Below the pieces are notes generated by a model. It saw only the letters and a program-made list of their open reading frames with translations, was not told the DNA's origin and did no database searches. DNA of 64,000 nt from Parietichytrium sp. I65-24A (taxonomy: Eukaryota; Sar; Bigyra; Thraustochytrida; Thraustochytriidae), in assembly GCA_012862575.1 (NCBI GenBank), contig BLSF01000093.1, forward strand, positions 1 through 64,000, in the 5' to 3' direction. Position numbers and translations under genes: made by a program. Shown one piece after another: positions 60,510-64,000 of this stretch; within the stretch, counting starts at the first letter, position 1; each line of letters begins with the position of its first letter.

Positions 60510-63083
60510 ATGTCCTCGCCGGATTCGCCACGGGACGGGGACCAAGACGGCATGGAAGAAGGGTGCGCGGTGGGTATCGTCCTCGGTCCGCGCGGCAAAG
60601 TGTCCGTTGCCAGCGTACGCGACGGGTGCGCGCAGCTTGACTCGTTCTCGGACCGTTCCTCTCAGCTGGCGCGGCTGGAGAGCTGCCTGGTCCGCGCCAA
60701 TGCCTCTCGCGGGATCGTCGCGTCAGCTTCCGGCGCGGGTGTCCCCGCGGACTCTTTGGTGTCCGCGCGGCGCCTCCTGTCCGCGCTCGGCGTACGCGAA
60801 GTAGTGATGGGGGCCAGTCCCAGTCCCAGCCTGGACTGGGACGACGCCGGCGGGGAACATTCCCGGCTCGTGGCAAAGCTCACGGGCGAGGACACCCAGG
60901 CCACTAGCCGTTGGCCAGAGGGAACGCTAGCAGCGCTGGCGCTGGTGGTACGCGCCGAGGACATGGAGAACGAATTTGGCGGAGAATGCCCGACGCTCAA
61001 GCTGGAGAGAGCGCCGCTGGATGGGTTCCTACGCCTCGACATGGCCGCCGCGGAAGCGCTTCATTTGTTCCCGGAACAACCCAACGCAGGCGCAAGCAGC
61101 AGTAATGGGAATGGAAATGGGAATGGGATTGGGAATGGGAATAAGAACTTTGCCCGGGAGAGCAGCCTGGTGGGCGTGCTGGACCACTGCCGAACGAGAG
61201 GGATTGGCCCGCGCATGCTGCAGCAGTGGGTGCGGCAGCCGCTGGTGGACATGCGCGAGATCAACAAGAGGCAGGACGCTGTGCAGGCGCTGAAAGATGA
61301 CGGCCTGCGCCGCCAGAGCGTGCAAGATGCGCTGCGCGGCGTGCCGGATTTGGACTCACTCGTGCGGAGAGTTGCTGGAAAGCGTAGGATGTACAAGCAC
61401 CATGCCAATGTCAGCAGCAACGTGGACATGGATAAGGATGCGCAGGCGGATGGTAATACTCGGCCAAAGGCGGTGGGCAGCGGCGGGCTCAAGGAGTTGT
61501 ACCAGTTGTACTTGTTCGTGAGGCTGCTCCCAAGACTGGCGAATGCGCTGGGCGCGGATGACAGCGGCGAGATGCCGGCGCCGAAGAGCATCAAGAGGCT
61601 CGCGGACGCGGTTTCGGCGCTGTCCGAACCCGGTAGGTTTGAGAAATTCGCCGAATTGGTGGAGAGCGTCGTGGATTTGGACCTCGCGCCGGCGGAACTG
61701 AGGGTGCGCCCGATGCACGATCCCAGCGGCAGGCTCGCGGAATTGAGCGAGGAATTGGAAGTGGTGCGCGCCGAAACGGCTGCTGCTCGCGAGGCGCTGG
61801 AGAATGGGGCGCTGAGAGGTATGAATGCCAAGTTTGAGGCTGACCCGTCCATGCTCAAGACGTACGGGTTTCACTTCAGGGTAAACAAGAAGGAGGACAA
61901 TCAACTGCGCAAGCTCAATGTTGGGGGCAACTACCTGAACGTGGTGGCGGCGTGCATCCGCTGGGGAACGCCCAAGCTGCGCAAACTTTACGACGACTTT
62001 GCCGCCACGCAACAGGCGCTCCAGCGCCAGCAGCGGCAGATTGTGATCCAGGCCATGGAGGTGGCGGCCACCTTTGCACCGCTCTTCGATGCAGCTGCCG
62101 AGATCTGCGCCGAAACCGACGTCCTCTGCAGCTTCGCCCATGCAGCAGCGTATGCCGGCGAGTGCGGGTATGTCCGTCCAAAGCTGATCCCACTGGGCTC
62201 CGCGGAGCGGAGGAGGGTCAAGCTCTCCAGAGCTCGCCATCCGTGCCTAGAAATGCTGGAGGGAATCGACTTTATCGCCAACGACTACTCGTTGCTCGCC
62301 CCTGCTGCTGGCGACGCCGGAAACGGAAACGGAAACGGCCAGAATGAGGAAGATGAAGGGAGCTGCTTTCAGATCATCACCGGGCCAAACATGGGCGGTA
62401 AAAGCACGTACATTCGTCAACTTGGAACGATTGCGGTGATGGCGCAGATTGGTAGTTTTGTGCCTGCAGACTACGCCGAGCTGCCAATTTTCGACGCAAT
62501 TCTTGCCAGGGTCGGCGCGAGCGACGCGCAGCTCCGCGGAGTATCGACCTTCATGGCCGAGATGGTGGAAGCTTCCGTCATCGTAGAGGTCGCCACTGAG
62601 AACTCGCTGGTCATTATCGATGAGCTAGGACGTGGCACGAGCACGTACGACGGGTTTGGCCTTGCTTGGGCAATTTCTGAATTCCTGGCCACCAAGATCA
62701 AACCCTTTTGCTTGTTTGCAACCCATTTTCACGAGCTCACGGCGTTGGCAGATCGCGTGCCACAAGTTGCCAACAAGCACGTCAGTGCCTTGGCGAACGA
62801 GGACAGCGTCACCATGCTCTACACAATCGGCGAAGGGCCTTGCGAGCAGAGTTTCGGTATCAACATCGCCCAAATGGCTGGGTTTCCAGACGATGTCATC
62901 GAGTGCGCCAAACGTAAAGCGGATGCCCTCGAATCCCTCGTTGTCATCGCGTCGAAGAGCACAGAGAACCAGAACAAGCGCGCTCGTCTCGAAAAAGCAC
63001 GCGATGTTGTGAAAAGATTGGCACATTTGCCTAAAGAGAAGGCTGTGGACATTGGTACTTTGAGAGAACTGATTGCTGGGTAA
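60510..63083 (+). CDS. MSH2: DNA mismatch repair protein MSH2 (lacks mismatch-binding domain I)
   Basis: Predicted 857 residues, shorter than the ~930-960 usual for MSH2. It pairs with MSH6 or MSH3 to recognise mismatches and loops and hands over to MLH complexes in the nucleus. The protein starts almost directly with the connector (RNase H-like) domain II (CAVGIVLGPRGKVSVASV), so the N-terminal domain I is absent. Lever and clamp regions follow (LDHCRTRGIGPRMLQQWVRQ), then the ATPase: Walker A GPNMGGKSTYIRQ (about 626-638), RVGASDAQLRGVSTFMAEM, Walker B VIIDELGRGTSTYDG (about 701) and FATHFHELTAL. MSH2 is favoured over MSH6/MSH3 by the GGKSTYIRQ and QSFGINIAQMAGFPDDVI segments. Two Asn-Gly low-complexity insertions (about 200-212 and 605-612) come from GGAAAT-type repeats. 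ATG at 60510 is the first in frame. Confidence 0.93.
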   Translation: MSSPDSPRDGDQDGMEEGCAVGIVLGPRGKVSVASVRDGCAQLDSFSDRSSQLARLESCLVRANASRGIVASASGAGVPADSLVSARRLLSALGVREVVMGASPSPSLDWDDAGGEHSRLVAKLTGEDTQATSRWPEGTLAALALVVRAEDMENEFGGECPTLKLERAPLDGFLRLDMAAAEALHLFPEQPNAGASSSNGNGNGNGIGNGNKNFARESSLVGVLDHCRTRGIGPRMLQQWVRQPLVDMREINKRQDAVQALKDDGLRRQSVQDALRGVPDLDSLVRRVAGKRRMYKHHANVSSNVDMDKDAQADGNTRPKAVGSGGLKELYQLYLFVRLLPRLANALGADDSGEMPAPKSIKRLADAVSALSEPGRFEKFAELVESVVDLDLAPAELRVRPMHDPSGRLAELSEELEVVRAETAAAREALENGALRGMNAKFEADPSMLKTYGFHFRVNKKEDNQLRKLNVGGNYLNVVAACIRWGTPKLRKLYDDFAATQQALQRQQRQIVIQAMEVAATFAPLFDAAAEICAETDVLCSFAHAAAYAGECGYVRPKLIPLGSAERRRVKLSRARHPCLEMLEGIDFIANDYSLLAPAAGDAGNGNGNGQNEEDEGSCFQIITGPNMGGKSTYIRQLGTIAVMAQIGSFVPADYAELPIFDAILARVGASDAQLRGVSTFMAEMVEASVIVEVATENSLVIIDELGRGTSTYDGFGLAWAISEFLATKIKPFCLFATHFHELTALADRVPQVANKHVSALANEDSVTMLYTIGEGPCEQSFGINIAQMAGFPDDVIECAKRKADALESLVVIASKSTENQNKRARLEKARDVVKRLAHLPKEKAVDIGTLRELIAG

Positions 63084-63448
63084 GTTTGTTGCTTCGAACA
63101 GCAAGGCTTGTGTTTTGCCGCCAGTCCAAAACGCAACACTTATGGCGTGCGAGGGCTTCCGCCTCCTACTTTTCCCCTCTCTTTAAACTTCCCTTTTTGC
63201 CTGTTTCTATCTTTCCTGAGTGTTTTCCTGTAGGTCGAGAGAAGACATTTCATTTGTTTTAAAACCCAAATCATGAGCCCATGCTATTATACTTTTTTGG
63301 TCTTTGTTCAACTTCTTTCAATGATTTAGTGAAACAAAAAGAAATCGAAATAAAAATGAACTTGGATTACGAACAGAAGATTGAAGATTGAAGGGTCAAT
63401 AAAAGGCTAAAGGGGAGCGTGCGTCGAGAATACTAGTGGCGAGCCGCA
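63084..63448. other. Convergent 3' flanks of MSH2 and FKBP12
   Basis: Noncoding, AT-rich toward its centre; no gene or repeat of note. Confidence 0.5.
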
Positions 63449-63933
63449 TCAAGTAAAGGTGATGAGCTCCACATCGAAAATCAAGGTGGAATTGCCAGGA
63501 ATGAGCCCAGGAAATCCACGATCCCCGTATCCAAGGTCTGCTGGGATGACCATCTTCGCCCTTTCCCCCACCGACAATTGCGACACGCCTTCGTCCAAGC
63601 CTTCGATCACCTGCTCCGCTCCTAGCTTGAATTTGAACGGCTTCCCTCTGTCCCGCGAGCTGTCAAACCTTGTCCCATCCGCCAGGTACCCCGTGTAATG
63701 CACGGTGACAGTCTGCCCTTTCTTCGGGTAGTTCACTCCATCTCCGCTGCGCCAATTCCATTTTGTTTTCCATTTCCACCATGCCACGCACACTTTGTCA
63801 GGCACAATTCCATATTTCCTCCCGGGCCATGAAAATCGAAAAGAAAGCAACCAACCAACCCAATCAACCAACCAACCAACAGCACTTACGCTGAGAAGAT
63901 CTCCACCGTCACGGACCCCTTCTTCTTCGCCAT
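63449..63933 (-). CDS. FKBP12-type peptidyl-prolyl isomerase, spliced
   Basis: Two exons (63890-63933 and 63449-63746) give 113 residues, the size of FKBP12. The first exon encodes [15 protein letters not shown]; splicing continues [20 protein letters not shown]. The single-domain enzyme catalyses cis-trans isomerisation of Xaa-Pro bonds in the cytosol. Active-site residues visible: Tyr in VHYTGY, Phe-Asp in RFDSS, Val-Ile in QVIEGL, Tyr in DLGYGD, Phe in LIFDVEL. The Trp that usually forms the pocket floor (VIxGW) is Leu here, and the usual His of GHPG is Phe (GFPG). Those changes may lower FK506/rapamycin affinity (inference). Without splicing, a 140-residue frame is seen whose first ~40 residues are intron. 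Confidence 0.93.
63747..63889 (-). other. Intron of the FKBP12 gene
   Basis: 143 nt, GTAAGT donor and GCGCAG acceptor on the minus strand, phase 2. It contains a CCAA repeat (63850-63880). Confidence 0.9.
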
Positions 63934-64000
63934 TCTGTCCTTCTTCTATCTGCCTTCAGCTGCTTTCCTCGCGCGCGCACCTGTTACCGCGTACCCTCAA

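Overview
The window is nuclear DNA of a unicellular, intron-poor eukaryote. Most long reading frames are single-exon, yet four short GT-AG introns (45-143 nt) can be placed exactly, in the S28 peptidase, sterol glucosyltransferase and FKBP12 genes. The gene content is eukaryotic throughout: VPS45, MSH2, BART, FKBP12 and a cyclic-nucleotide-binding K+ channel. The DSP-gelsolin phosphatase and the ABC1/beta-lactamase fusion point toward the algal/plant lineage. An intron-poor unicellular red alga of the Porphyridium type would fit, but that is inference; no rRNA, tRNA or plastid marker was seen. Two single-base n characters (10874, 31561) mark scaffold joins.

Layout. 1-15.7 kb: an MKP1-like phosphatase, a membrane-anchored 2-oxoglutarate dioxygenase and a Maf-like nucleotide pyrophosphatase (all minus), then two copies of a secreted propeller + vWA protein gene (plus), the first one truncated and gapped. 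15.7-18.3 kb: a cyclic-nucleotide-binding K+ channel (minus). 18.3-27.8 kb: a 9.5 kb stretch rich in simple sequence with no supportable gene. 27.8-33.7 kb: a multi-pass protein with a phage-type peptidase-G2-like domain, then a 1.4 kb direct duplication with an n at its junction, leading into a small acidic protein gene. 33.8-37.8 kb: a four-domain SCP2-PH-ABC1 kinase-beta-lactamase protein (minus). 39.4-41.5 kb: an F-box-like gene and a COR-TIR locus that needs an intron or a frameshift. 42.9-45.8 kb: a large coiled-coil protein. 46-51.1 kb: an S28 serine carboxypeptidase and a C2-like/sterol glucosyltransferase, both minus and both spliced. 53.9-56.5 kb: a BART-domain protein convergent with VPS45. 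57.4-59.5 kb: two almost identical divergent HSP20 genes flanking heat-shock elements. 60.5-63.9 kb: MSH2 lacking the usual first domain, convergent with a spliced FKBP12.

The genes do not form one pathway; as usual for a eukaryote they are independent housekeeping, signalling and trafficking loci. The most novel-looking are the G2-like membrane protein, the SCP2-PH-ABC1-beta-lactamase fusion and the COR-TIR locus. Several upstream extensions of reading frames begin at TTG or GTG and run through microsatellites; coding starts were therefore placed at the first sensible ATG. No viral or LTR element was recognised.
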